In this document: piece after piece, positions 26,253 to 34,638 of the stretch | How positions within the stretch are numbered: the stretch's first letter is position 1 | Layout: every line of letters starts with the position of its first letter | Program-made: the position numbers and the translations under genes | Notes under the pieces: generated by a model | Database searches by the model: none | Seen by the model: the letters and a program-made list of their open reading frames with translations, nothing else | What the model was told of the DNA's origin: nothing | DNA from: an uncultured Bacteroidales bacterium | GTDB lineage: Bacteria; Bacteroidota; Bacteroidia; Bacteroidales; Bacteroidaceae | Direction of reading: 5' to 3' | DNA length: 64,000 bases | NCBI GenBank assembly: GCA_902779535.1 | Contig: CACZBX010000008.1 | Coordinates: forward strand, 1-64,000

Positions 26253-26792
26253 TTATATTAACGCTGTTCCTTTGATTAATACAGGTATGCCTGAAACCAT
26301 TAAATAAACGACATCTGCCTTTGATGCGATATATTGATTCATCCATCCCTGTAAGTCAGTAAACATCCGTTGAATCTTATTATCTGAAACCGACCCCGAA
26401 CCAATTTCGTTTGTAACAAAGATGAAGGTTGCGTCTTGTTGGGTGAAACGATTAAACTCTTCTTTCAAGGCTTCCAACGAACGGTTCACATCCGAGGCCA
26501 AGTCGAAAAAATAGTTTGTGCACCAGAGGGTGACACAGTCGATTACCACAACGCGACCGTTAACATCAACCGAAGAAAGTTCTTTATCCTTTTCTACATT
26601 GGTCCATTCTTTACCTCTGCGTTCTTTATGGATACGGACACGCTCCTTAAATTCCTCATCCCAGATACGGGATGTTGCAAGATATACGGGGTTTTGAGAG
26701 AGAGTCAATGCCATCTTTTCGGCATACATACTCTTTCCTGAACGTTCTCCACCTGTAATTAATATTATTTTTTTCATGTCCGGATTATTCAT
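26253..26792 (-). CDS. cobU: adenosylcobinamide kinase/adenosylcobinamide-phosphate guanylyltransferase
   Basis: CobU phosphorylates adenosylcobinamide and then transfers GMP to it. The 179-residue RecA-like protein has the P-loop GGERSGKS (residues 14-21), YLATSRIWDEEFKERVRIHKERR (in part VRIHKERR, with the guanylylated His) and VVIDCVTLWCTNYF. ATG 26792 overlaps the stop of the FHA gene (ATGA), so I prefer it to 26777. The substrate is probably salvaged cobinamide, since no corrin-ring genes are in the window. Confidence 0.95.
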   Translation of the reverse strand: MNNPDMKKIILITGGERSGKSMYAEKMALTLSQNPVYLATSRIWDEEFKERVRIHKERRGKEWTNVEKDKELSSVDVNGRVVVIDCVTLWCTNYFFDLASDVNRSLEALKEEFNRFTQQDATFIFVTNEIGSGSVSDNKIQRMFTDLQGWMNQYIASKADVVYLMVSGIPVLIKGTALI

Positions 26793-27316
26793 TTATCCTC
26801 TGCTGTCCGAAGAATAATTGTCGTCGCTCCTAATGTGATGATCGCACCATCCTCTATTCGAACTCTGTCTTTAGGACCCAGGATTTCGTTCATCAGGAAT
26901 GTGCCAACCACACTGTCGTTATCCCTTAACGTATACACGATATGACCTTTTTTATTCCTGGATACGTTAATATAACAATGACGGCGGTCCATGCTGGGAT
27001 CAGATGTTTCAATAGGTACATCCACTTCCATCCCCGGATGGCGTCTGCCAATCAGATTATCGCCTTCCTTCAAGGGGATTACTTGCTTGAAAGCAAAGAC
27101 ATTCTCCACGACTACAATGCTGCCAAATTGCTCTTTATTGGCTTGTTCATCCGGATTATCATCTCTTTGGAGCGGTCTAAGTTTTGATACACCCATCCGG
27201 ATCTTGAATTCTTTATGACATTGGTCACAAACAAAGACTAAGGACTGTCCATCCTCATACTTTGTCTCATCAAATATAATATAATGATCACATTTCGGAC
27301 AACGAACTCTTTTCAT
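26789..27316 (-). CDS. zinc-ribbon plus FHA domain protein
   Basis: The 175-residue protein has an N-terminal zinc ribbon (Cys6, Cys9, Cys30, Cys33) and a C-terminal forkhead-associated domain (about 68-172) with GRR near residue 90, SDPSMDRRH, and a Asn/Ser-containing loop in DNDSVVGTFLMNE. FHA domains bind phosphothreonine peptides. It sits between an HU/SPOR envelope protein and cobU, overlapping cobU by 4 bp. Its partner kinase is not in the window. I infer a signalling or scaffold role, not a role in B12 synthesis. Confidence 0.88.
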   Translation of the reverse strand: MKRVRCPKCDHYIIFDETKYEDGQSLVFVCDQCHKEFKIRMGVSKLRPLQRDDNPDEQANKEQFGSIVVVENVFAFKQVIPLKEGDNLIGRRHPGMEVDVPIETSDPSMDRRHCYINVSRNKKGHIVYTLRDNDSVVGTFLMNEILGPKDRVRIEDGAIITLGATTIILRTAEDK

Positions 27317-27323
27317 CTATCTT

Positions 27324-28424
27324 TTATTTAGAACTGAGGAGCCAGGCATTCTTGTATTCATCCTGCTGTTTAAGTTCATTCAGTTTGCTGTATGCAGCAT
27401 TCTTATCTTCGAAGCTCTTTAACACGATACGGAAATGGCCATTTCCTTCTTTTATCTTAAGATTATGCAAACCTTTACTTTCCATCGTTGCGATTGTTGC
27501 CTGTGCATCTCTCTGCGTTTCCAGGCTCGCAATGATAATATGATACTTCATGACAGCCACAGAAGGTGTAGAAGTAGTTTTCTGAACAGGAGCAGGTTTG
27601 GTCTCCACCTTAGGCTGTTCGTCAATAACCTGTTTTACCTTTGGCTGCTCGACAGGTTTTGGAGCAACAGTTTCTTTCTTGGATGGAGAAGGAGTTTTAA
27701 TTTCCACCTTCTTTGGTTGACTCTGCACAGGAGCAGCTATCTTTTTTTCAGGAATATCAGGATGAATTACGTTCATGGCCAAGGACTGTGACTTGATTAC
27801 TTCAATGAAATCATTTGAAGAGAGCGAAGCATAATCACCTTGATCCATATACGTATTCTCAACAGGGACAGATATCATAAAGAATAATAGGACGGCAGCA
27901 GCCACAGCAACTGCATCGGCAATCCATCGAGGAGCATGAATCTCTCGTTTAGAAGGTTCCTTTGTCGTTTTAGGCCTGAATTCAACCACTTTTGTTTCCT
28001 GCTTGCCTAGCTTTCCGACATAGAAATGGTTCAAGGCATACAGAGAAGGGGTCATGACATTCGGCTCTTCGGTGCGGAACTCAAATTCATTATGGATGTT
28101 GCAACAAAGATTTCCAATACCTTTCAGATAGACATGTCCATCTTTATAGAGTTGATCCTTCAATTCAGCCACCTCGTGCTCAATCTTTCGATTGGCATCG
28201 CGGAAATCCATGTGATAGGTCTGCATATAGAACTGTACCAACAAACCATCATTGATGGTCAGTTTAGGATTAAAGCCAATAGAACGCTTCGGAGGATAGT
28301 ATATCTGCTCCTCTTCATCGTAATAGGCTGATTCATTGTGAACAATAAATCCACCTAAACCTGGGATAATGACACAGTCATTCTCCAGTAACAAGATTTC
28401 TATATGTTTGGCCAAATCTTTCAC
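27324..28424 (-). CDS. HU-CCDC81 and SPOR domain membrane protein
   Basis: The 366-residue protein begins with tandem HU-like CCDC81 domains (LAKHIEILLLENDCVIIPGLGG and YLKGIGNL; in part NDCVIIPGLGGF), has one membrane helix (about 168-190), a Pro/Lys-rich linker and a C-terminal SPOR domain (about 292-366), which in other proteins binds denuded septal peptidoglycan. It probably links the cytoplasm with the cell wall, for example at division sites. The start is GTG 28424; the ATG two bases upstream is out of frame and stops at once. The TTG at codon 4 is an alternative. It leads the operon to cobC. Confidence 0.85.
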   Translation of the reverse strand: MKDLAKHIEILLLENDCVIIPGLGGFIVHNESAYYDEEEQIYYPPKRSIGFNPKLTINDGLLVQFYMQTYHMDFRDANRKIEHEVAELKDQLYKDGHVYLKGIGNLCCNIHNEFEFRTEEPNVMTPSLYALNHFYVGKLGKQETKVVEFRPKTTKEPSKREIHAPRWIADAVAVAAAVLLFFMISVPVENTYMDQGDYASLSSNDFIEVIKSQSLAMNVIHPDIPEKKIAAPVQSQPKKVEIKTPSPSKKETVAPKPVEQPKVKQVIDEQPKVETKPAPVQKTTSTPSVAVMKYHIIIASLETQRDAQATIATMESKGLHNLKIKEGNGHFRIVLKSFEDKNAAYSKLNELKQQDEYKNAWLLSSK

Positions 28425-28428
28425 ATGG

Positions 28429-28436
28429 CAAATTTA
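28429..28436 (-). promoter_or_regulatory. -7 box very close to the HU/SPOR start codon
   Basis: On the minus strand TAAATTTG matches TAnnTTTG, but its last base is only 5 nt from the GTG start, so a transcript from it would be leaderless or nearly so. Confidence 0.4.
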
Positions 28437-28501
28437 ACAATATTATTCTAATAACCTCTAACTTTTTTCCTAAAAAAGAGGACTACTCCTTATTTTATTT
28501 G

Positions 28502-28509
28502 TATCTTTG
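28502..28509 (+). promoter_or_regulatory. -7 box of the DUF4738 lipoprotein gene
   Basis: TATCTTTG matches TAnnTTTG, 53 nt before the start codon. Confidence 0.6.
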
Positions 28510-28561
28510 CGGAAAAGGGTTTCACCAAGTAGTTCTTGGATGATTGACTGATTCGTAATTC

Positions 28562-29344
28562 ATGAGGTGGTTGTATATATCTGGACTATTTAGCGTCCTG
28601 TTCATGTCGTGTATTTCTTCTCATACTCAAACGGAAAAGCCTGAGAATGAGGAAGCTAAGCGTATGTTACAAGGCTTATGGCTCGACGAACTGTCCGACG
28701 AAACGGTTATGAATGTCATGGGAGACACGATCTACTATTCCGATATCCTGACAGATCCTGTTTATTTTAAAGTCATCGACGATAGCCTTCTCACGTATGG
28801 ATCAGTTGTTAATTCGTATAAGATCCTCAAACAAGGTGAATATACCTTCGAATTCTTAGCACTCTCGGGTGATGAAGTACATCTTCATAAGGCTGAACAG
28901 GCCGATTCTGTATCATTCATTCATAAGCAGGAAGTACCGATTTACGATAATGTCTTGAAAAAAGATTCGGTTGTGTACTTCAATGATCATCGTTATCATG
29001 GCTATGTGTATATTAATCCTTCTCACATCAAGGTGACGAAACCGACTGTTTCGGAAACGGGGATGGGCATGGATAATTTTTACTATGACAATATCATCCA
29101 TATCTGCGTATACGAGGGGAAAGATCGGATTTTTGCGAAAGATATCACCAAGCAGATGTTTGAGAGTTATATTCCTCACGACTTTTTCCAGTATGCCATC
29201 TTGTCCGATATGGATTTCAACAAAATCGATTCTCGAGGCTATCACTTCCAGGCAAATCTTTGTGTGCCTGACGATGCCTCTTGCTACCTAATTAATCTGA
29301 TTGTCTCACCGGATGGACAGATTAATTATGAATTGGTCAATTAA
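28562..29344 (+). CDS. DUF4738-like lipoprotein
   Basis: The 260-residue protein has a lipoprotein signal (LFMSC, Cys near residue 17) and looks like the DUF4738 family: an N-terminal lipocalin-like segment (MLQGLWLDELSDETVMN, VYFKVIDDSLLTYGS) and a C-terminal half rich in beta-strands. Function unknown. It is transcribed alone and ends 2 bp from the converging serB. The family name is my recognition and less sure than the lipoprotein call. Confidence 0.7.
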   Translation: MRWLYISGLFSVLFMSCISSHTQTEKPENEEAKRMLQGLWLDELSDETVMNVMGDTIYYSDILTDPVYFKVIDDSLLTYGSVVNSYKILKQGEYTFEFLALSGDEVHLHKAEQADSVSFIHKQEVPIYDNVLKKDSVVYFNDHRYHGYVYINPSHIKVTKPTVSETGMGMDNFYYDNIIHICVYEGKDRIFAKDITKQMFESYIPHDFFQYAILSDMDFNKIDSRGYHFQANLCVPDDASCYLINLIVSPDGQINYELVN

Positions 29345-29346
29345 GA

Positions 29347-30573
29347 TTATAGCTTTCCTCTTTCTTCCAGGTACGAATCTTTGAATCCCAAGAAATAAAG
29401 TACGCCATCCAGTCCAATGGTGTTGATGGATTGCTGTGCATTTGCCACCACTTTCGGCTTTGCATGGAAAGCAATTCCAAGTCCGGCAGTAGAAAGCATT
29501 GGCAAATCGTTCGCACCATCCCCAACGGCAATGGTTTGTGCAATATCCACGTTCTCAACTTGGGCAATCAACTTCAGTAATTCGGCTTTCCGACGTCCAT
29601 CAACAATCTCACCCAAAAATTTTCCCGTCAGTTTCCCGTTCTCAATCTCTAGCTGATTCGCATACATGTAGTCGATGCCAAAGCGCTGCTTGAGGTAATT
29701 GCCGAAATATGTGAATCCTCCCGAAAGAATAGCTATCTTATATCCGTAATGCTTCAAGACATACATCAGGCGTTCAACGCCTTCCGTGATAGGAAGATTC
29801 TCTGCTATATCCTGCATTACGCTGACATCCAATCCCTTTAGCAGGGCAACTCGTTCGGTGAAACTCTCTTTGAAATCGATTTCACCCCTCATCGCACGTT
29901 CGGTAATTGCACGAACCTGATCGCCAACGCCAGCCCGTTCAGCCAGTTCGTCAATACATTCTGTCTGAATCAAGGTGGAATCCATATCGAAACAGATCAA
30001 GCGACGCATCCGACGGTACATGTTATCCATTTGTAATGAGAAGTCGACACCCATTTCCGAGCTCAGATGCATCAGGCTCCTTTGCATTTCTTCCTTATCA
30101 CGAGGAGTACCACGCAAAGAAAACTCAATACACGCACGGACACTGGCCTTTTCTTCATCCAACGGAATACGACCAGTCAAACGCTTGATCGAATCAATAT
30201 TTAGGCCTTGCCCGGCAATAATACCTGCAACTTTAGCAATTTGATTTGCCGAAAGTTTCCGCCCGAGTATGGTCAAGATATAACGATTCTTACCTTGCAT
30301 GCTAACCCAATTGGAGTAATCTGCCTCATCGACAGGGGAGAAGCGGATGGAAACACCCAAATCGGTCGACTTAAACAATAGTTCCTTCATGATATTGCCG
30401 GAATCTTTTTCATCACTCATAAAGAGGATACCTAAAGATAGCTGACTATGGATATCTGCCTGACCAATATCCAAAATGGCTACATCGTATTTTGATAATG
30501 TCTCTGTGATAGAAGCAGTCAGGCCAGGACGGTCGACACCGGTAATCGTGATTAAGATAAGTTCTTTTTTCAT
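29347..30573 (-). CDS. serB: phosphoserine phosphatase with two ACT domains
   Basis: SerB removes phosphate from O-phospho-L-serine, the last step of serine synthesis. The 408-residue protein has two ACT domains (about 5-80 and 98-180) and a C-terminal HAD phosphatase with the motif ICFDMDSTL (Asp196 nucleophile, Asp198), SGGFTYFG and AVGDGANDLPML. It is longer than E. coli SerB (322) because of the second ACT domain, an arrangement seen in mycobacteria and Bacteroidetes; ACT domains may sense serine. serC and serA lie 10 kb away in one operon. Confidence 0.95.
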   Translation of the reverse strand: MKKELILITITGVDRPGLTASITETLSKYDVAILDIGQADIHSQLSLGILFMSDEKDSGNIMKELLFKSTDLGVSIRFSPVDEADYSNWVSMQGKNRYILTILGRKLSANQIAKVAGIIAGQGLNIDSIKRLTGRIPLDEEKASVRACIEFSLRGTPRDKEEMQRSLMHLSSEMGVDFSLQMDNMYRRMRRLICFDMDSTLIQTECIDELAERAGVGDQVRAITERAMRGEIDFKESFTERVALLKGLDVSVMQDIAENLPITEGVERLMYVLKHYGYKIAILSGGFTYFGNYLKQRFGIDYMYANQLEIENGKLTGKFLGEIVDGRRKAELLKLIAQVENVDIAQTIAVGDGANDLPMLSTAGLGIAFHAKPKVVANAQQSINTIGLDGVLYFLGFKDSYLEERGKL

Positions 30574-30595
30574 CTTGAGGAACGTATAATTTGGA

Positions 30596-30603
30596 CAAAA
30601 ATA
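30596..30603 (-). promoter_or_regulatory. -7 box of serB
   Basis: On the minus strand TATTTTTG matches TAnnTTTG; leader about 15 nt. Confidence 0.6.
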
Positions 30604-30699
30604 GGTATTTTCTGATTGAAATACTACATTTTGACAGAACTTTTTTATCCGATGAAAAGGACAAAAATGTGTTATAAAACATATTTTATTGCAAATATA

Positions 30700-30731
30700 T
30701 TTGGTCGGTATTAAATAAAGCTGTAATTTTG
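30700..30731 (+). promoter_or_regulatory. promoter of the TlpA-like gene
   Basis: TTTG at 30700-30703, a 20-nt spacer and TAATTTTG at 30724-30731 fit the Bacteroidetes consensus fully. The leader would be about 85 nt and contains a small hairpin near 30739-30760 (CTCTACCAC with GTGGGTTGAG). Confidence 0.75.
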
Positions 30732-30821
30732 CCGAACTCTACCACAAAAAAGTGGGTTGAGAATCAACATTTTGCAACTAAATTGCTTTGTTGAAAAAAT
30801 ATTAATAACCAATCATCTGAA

Positions 30822-31325
30822 ATGGAATTTATGATTAAAAATGTAAAAACCATTTTTGTATTGTTATTCGTCACTTCAATCTTATCTCTTTCTTTTATTG
30901 GTAAGGATAAGAATTCGATTGGACTGAATATCGGAGATAAGGCTCCGAATATTCGTCTTCATTTAGATGAGCAGGTTATAGATTTGCGACAAATGGAAGG
31001 GAAGATGGTTTTCATCAGTTTCTGGGCAAGCTTTGATGCTTCATCCCGACTGAGAAATGCAAACCTATATCATGCATTAAAAGAAGTGGATCATATAAAA
31101 ATGGTATCAGTATCATTCGATGATTATCAAAGCATTTTCGAGGATGCAACTCAAAAAGACTTGATCTCGTCGGATTACTGCCTGATGAATCGTTTTAATC
31201 GTTCTTCAAATGTCTATGAGACTTATCAGATAGGGAAAGGTTTTAAAAACTATCTGTTGGATGAACGGGGTACGATCATTGCAAAGGATTTAAATCCTAA
31301 AGACTTAAAAATGTACTTGAACTAA
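30822..31325 (+). CDS. thioredoxin-like (TlpA/AhpC-type) protein without the active-site cysteines
   Basis: This 167-residue exported protein has an N-terminal hydrophobic segment (residues 8-26) and a thioredoxin-like domain (LNIGDKAPNIRLH, then MVFISFWASFDASSR). In TlpA-type thioredoxins this position reads WxxWCxxC; here it is W68-A-S-F-D72-A-S-S75, so both catalytic cysteines are replaced by Asp and Ser. It cannot act as a normal disulfide reductase. It may bind a partner or ligand, or be a decayed copy. The start could be 30822 or 30831. A good promoter and a terminator surround it. Confidence 0.85.
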   Translation: MEFMIKNVKTIFVLLFVTSILSLSFIGKDKNSIGLNIGDKAPNIRLHLDEQVIDLRQMEGKMVFISFWASFDASSRLRNANLYHALKEVDHIKMVSVSFDDYQSIFEDATQKDLISSDYCLMNRFNRSSNVYETYQIGKGFKNYLLDERGTIIAKDLNPKDLKMYLN

Positions 31326-31351
31326 TTTGTTCGTACATGAAACGATGTGAA

Positions 31352-31380
31352 GAGGGTGTGTTTACGCATCCTCATTTTTA
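31352..31380 (+). terminator. terminator after the TlpA-like gene
   Basis: A 9-bp stem (GAGGGTGTG with CGCATCCTC, two G-U pairs) with a TTTA loop is followed by ATTTTTA. Confidence 0.75.
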
Positions 31381-31432
31381 TTTATCGAGGTTTATTCTTC
31401 ATTTATCGAGTTTTTCACCCTCATTCATCGTG
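31380..31432. repeat. three-unit 21-22-nt tandem repeat (array C)
   Basis: ATTTATCGAG at 31380 and 31401 and ATTCATCGTG at 31423 recur with periods of 21 and 22 nt. The sequence differs from arrays A and B and has no palindrome, but the period is the same. Confidence 0.65.
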
Positions 31433-31442
31433 TTATTTTGCT

Positions 31443-31480
31443 AAAAAACTGAGCTTTTATTCAAGGACTCAGTTTTTTTT
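31443..31480 (+). terminator. second terminator-like hairpin
   Basis: AAAAAACTGAG pairs with CTCAGTTTTTT and is followed by two more T. Confidence 0.7.
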
Positions 31481-31675
31481 AGGATATTCCAAATATTCTG
31501 AATACGCTGTTGTGTACATGCATATATTAACCTCACACCTTTTTTTTTGAGGATTTGGGACTTTGTGAACCATGTTCCTGAATTTCACTCGTCCCTGTGA
31601 AGAATTATTTCACATTACCTTTTAAAATAATCATTTTGTGGGTGAAAGAATTTACGAATCAACAGCCTAATAATT

Positions 31676-31706
31676 TTTGTAGAATCAAATTTTAACCTTA
31701 TCTTTG
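31676..31706 (+). promoter_or_regulatory. promoter of pepC
   Basis: TTTG at 31676-31679, a 19-nt spacer and TATCTTTG at 31699-31706 match the consensus fully. Confidence 0.8.
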
Positions 31707-31771
31707 CTAAATATGTAAAAAGCATACAACTGATAATCTAATTTGCTAATTTATAACGAATAAACAGCTAT

Positions 31772-33145
31772 ATGAAAAAACAAATTGCACTTGCATTTTT
31801 CCTCGCTGCCACGTTCTCGGCACAGGCTCAGCAAGGTGGTATCTCGTCGGAGATGCTTAACCAAATCAAAAAAAGTTATCAAAACTCAGCATCCGACAAG
31901 GCAATTCGTAATGCCTTGGGTACGAACAGTATCGACCAGTTGGCTGTCAATCAGGAAAACCTGGCCAACTTTGATACACACTTCACCTATAAGGTAAAGT
32001 CGATCGGCATTACCAACCAGAAGTCATCGGGCAGATGCTGGCTGTTTACAGGTATGAACGTGCTGCGTGCGCAGATGATCAATCAATATAAGTTGGACGG
32101 GATGGAATTCTCGCAGAACTATGTATTTTTCTACGATCAGCTGGAGAAAGCCAACCTCTTCCTGCAGGGAATCATTGATACAGCAAAGAAGCCGATGGAA
32201 GACCGGACGGTAGATTGGCTCTTCCAACACCCGCTGAGCGACGGCGGAACCTTTACCGGAGTGGCCGACTTGATTCAAAAATACGGACTTGTTCCGGCAG
32301 CAGTGATGCCAGAAACCTACGCCAGCAACAATACCAGCAAGATGCGCAGCCTGATAGGCTTGAAACTGAAAGAATTCGGCTTGCAACTGAGAGAGGCTGT
32401 AGCCAAGGGCGCGAAGACATCGGCTATTCAGCAGCAGAAAACGGAGATGCTGGGGACTGTTTACCGTATGTTGGCCATCAACCTGGGAGAACCGGTGCAA
32501 CATTTTACATGGGCACTGAAAGACGGGGAACCGAAGGAATACACACCGGTACAGTTTTATAAAGAGTTCTTGGGCAACGACTTGACCAACGACTACGTAC
32601 TTTTGATGAACGATCCGAGCCGCGAATACTACAAGTGCTACGAAATCGACTACGACCGTCATGTGTATGACGGACATAACTGGATCTATGTGAACCTTCC
32701 GATTGAGGAAATTAAGGAAATTGCCATCGCCTCTATCAAAGACAACACCAGCATGTATTTCTCGTGCGATGTGGGTAAGTTCATTGACCGTGAAAGAGGC
32801 TTGTTGGATGTCAAGAACTTCGACTATGAGTCGTTGATGGGCACTACCTTCGGCATGGACAAAAAACAACGCATCCAGACCTACGCCAGCATGAGCAGCC
32901 ATGCCATGACTTTAATGGCTGTCGACCTCGACAAAAACGGCAAGTCAAAGAAATGGATGGTTGAGAATAGTTGGGGTATGACCGGCTATAAGGGACATTT
33001 GATCATGACCGACGAGTGGTTCAACGAATACATGTTCCGTCTGGTAGCACAAAAGAAGTATGTCCCGGCGAAGGTGCAGGAACTCCTCAAGCAGAAACCG
33101 ATCCTGTTGCCGGCATGGGACCCGATGTTCTCGCAGGACAACTAA
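31772..33145 (+). CDS. pepC: C1B family aminopeptidase (PepC/bleomycin hydrolase), exported
   Basis: This papain-fold aminopeptidase has 457 residues. Catalytic residues are Cys89 (SSGRCWLFTG), His377 (SSHAMTLM) and Asn399 (VENSWG). It has a clear signal peptide (residues 1-19, FSAQAQ), unlike cytoplasmic PepC of lactic bacteria, so it should act in the periplasm or outside the cell. Members of this group form hexamers and trim peptides. The gene is more GC-rich and uses more C-ending codons (ACC, CTG, AAC) than its neighbours, perhaps from high expression. A strong promoter and terminator bracket it. Confidence 0.94.
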   Translation: MKKQIALAFFLAATFSAQAQQGGISSEMLNQIKKSYQNSASDKAIRNALGTNSIDQLAVNQENLANFDTHFTYKVKSIGITNQKSSGRCWLFTGMNVLRAQMINQYKLDGMEFSQNYVFFYDQLEKANLFLQGIIDTAKKPMEDRTVDWLFQHPLSDGGTFTGVADLIQKYGLVPAAVMPETYASNNTSKMRSLIGLKLKEFGLQLREAVAKGAKTSAIQQQKTEMLGTVYRMLAINLGEPVQHFTWALKDGEPKEYTPVQFYKEFLGNDLTNDYVLLMNDPSREYYKCYEIDYDRHVYDGHNWIYVNLPIEEIKEIAIASIKDNTSMYFSCDVGKFIDRERGLLDVKNFDYESLMGTTFGMDKKQRIQTYASMSSHAMTLMAVDLDKNGKSKKWMVENSWGMTGYKGHLIMTDEWFNEYMFRLVAQKKYVPAKVQELLKQKPILLPAWDPMFSQDN

Positions 33146-33158
33146 TCCGGCACGAATG

Positions 33159-33205
33159 ATAAAAGTTTGGGATTTTTCAGATAATAACTTCCCAAACTTT
33201 TATTA
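33159..33205 (+). terminator. terminator after pepC
   Basis: ATAAAAGTTTGGGA pairs perfectly with TCCCAAACTTTTAT (14 bp). Confidence 0.85.
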
Positions 33206-33221
33206 TTTATTGAATTTTATC

Positions 33222-33229
33222 TAATTTTG
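33222..33229 (+). promoter_or_regulatory. -7 box of the nqr operon
   Basis: TAATTTTG matches TAnnTTTG, 36 nt before nqrA; no clear -33 TTTG. Confidence 0.6.
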
Positions 33230-33265
33230 CACCTATCTTAAAAATATCATTTTTTATAACTCAAT

Positions 33266-34615
33266 ATGGCAAATGTAATTAAATTGCACAAAGGCCTTGA
33301 TATCAACTTGAAAGGAAAACCGGTTGAAGAGTTATTTGAAGTGAAAGCACCTGAGACCTATGCATTGGTCCCAGACGACTTTCATGGTATAACTCCAAAA
33401 GTGGTAGTCAAAGAACAAGATGTTGTGAAGGCCGGGGATGTTTTGTTTGAAGACAAGAAACATCCGGAAGTGAAGTTCGTGTCTCCGGTTAGCGGAGTGG
33501 TTACGAGTGTGACCAGAGGCGAACGTCGTAAGGTACTTAACATTTCAATTGCTGCTTCAAAGGAACAAACTTATGTTGACTTTGGAAAGAAAGATGTCTC
33601 GAAGATGAGTGGGGAAGAAGTTCGTACCGCACTGCTGGAATCGGGACTTTTTGCTTATATCGTTGAACGCCCGTATGCTGTCGTAGCCGACCCACAGGCT
33701 CAGCCGAAAGCAATCTTTGTTTCCGCATTCGACAAGAATCCGTTAGCTGCCAATTTTGAATATGTTTTGAAAGGTCAGGAAAACGATTTCCAGACAGGTC
33801 TGAACGCACTGGCAAAGATGGCAAAGACCTATCTTGGCATCTGTGTATGTCAGAAGAACCCTGCATTGACCAATGCTCAAAATGTGACAGTCAACGTATT
33901 TGACGGACCGAATCCTTCTGGTAACGTAGGCGTTCAGATCAATCACATCGACCCGATCAACAAGGGTGAAGTGGTTTGGACGATCGGTGCAGAAGAGGTT
34001 ATCTTCATCGGCCGTCTATTCAACTTGGGACATGTCGACTTTACACGCACCATCGCCCTGACAGGTTCAGAGGTGAATGCTCCTGCATACTGCAAGGTAA
34101 AGGTAGGTGCTCAACTTACAAACATCTTTGCTGGCAAGGTGGATGCATCGAAGGAAGTACGTTATATCTGTGGAAATGTACTGACAGGAAAACAGGTGAA
34201 GGCAGATGATTTTCTAGGCGCAAAGGCTACCAGCCTGACTGTGATCCCCGAAGTGAGCGACAAGGATGAGTTCCTTGGTTTCATCATGCCACGCTGCAAG
34301 CAATTCAGTATGAACCGCAGTTATTTCAGCTGGCTGCAAGGCAAGAAAGAGTATGCACTTGACGCACGTATCAAAGGTGGTGAACGCCACATGATTATGT
34401 CAGGCGAATACGACAAGGTATTCCCGATGGACATTTATCCGGAATATTTGATCAAGGCTATCATTACCGGCGACATCGACCGCATGGAAGCTTTGGGTAT
34501 CTATGAAGTTGCACCAGAGGACTTCGCACTGTGTGAATTTGTTGATTCAAGTAAACTGGAGGTACAACGTATCGTCCGTCAAGGACTGGATATGCTTCGG
34601 AAGGAATTGTGCTAA
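33266..34615 (+). CDS. nqrA: Na+-translocating NADH:quinone reductase subunit A
   Basis: NqrA is the peripheral cytoplasmic subunit of the Na+-NQR complex, which oxidises NADH, reduces quinone and pumps Na+. The 449-residue protein begins with KLHKGLDINLKGKP and has the family segments VKFVSPVSGVVT (biotinyl-lipoyl-like fold) and LGHVDFTRTIALTGSEV. It lacks membrane helices. It leads a six-gene operon with short gaps. Confidence 0.96.
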   Translation: MANVIKLHKGLDINLKGKPVEELFEVKAPETYALVPDDFHGITPKVVVKEQDVVKAGDVLFEDKKHPEVKFVSPVSGVVTSVTRGERRKVLNISIAASKEQTYVDFGKKDVSKMSGEEVRTALLESGLFAYIVERPYAVVADPQAQPKAIFVSAFDKNPLAANFEYVLKGQENDFQTGLNALAKMAKTYLGICVCQKNPALTNAQNVTVNVFDGPNPSGNVGVQINHIDPINKGEVVWTIGAEEVIFIGRLFNLGHVDFTRTIALTGSEVNAPAYCKVKVGAQLTNIFAGKVDASKEVRYICGNVLTGKQVKADDFLGAKATSLTVIPEVSDKDEFLGFIMPRCKQFSMNRSYFSWLQGKKEYALDARIKGGERHMIMSGEYDKVFPMDIYPEYLIKAIITGDIDRMEALGIYEVAPEDFALCEFVDSSKLEVQRIVRQGLDMLRKELC

Positions 34616-34638
34616 GTCATTTTAAAAAGAAAGATTAA

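Larger units (their letters stand above)
31326..31771. other. 446-bp intergenic region between the TlpA-like gene and pepC
   Basis: It holds two terminator-like hairpins, a short 21-22-nt tandem repeat (31380-31432), AT-rich sequence with scattered TTTCAC and GTGAA words (31560-31650) that look like decayed copies of the 22-nt repeat unit, and the pepC promoter. I see no gene. Confidence 0.75.

Noticed and set aside
26700..28560. Cobalamin riboswitch upstream of cobU or of the whole operon
   Set aside because: cobU overlaps the FHA gene and the space upstream of 28424 is about 130 bp of AT-rich DNA without a B12-box-like element that I can see.
32024..32902. 292-codon open frame antisense to pepC
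   Set aside because: pepC has all catalytic motifs in order; the antisense frame is a by-product of its codon bias.
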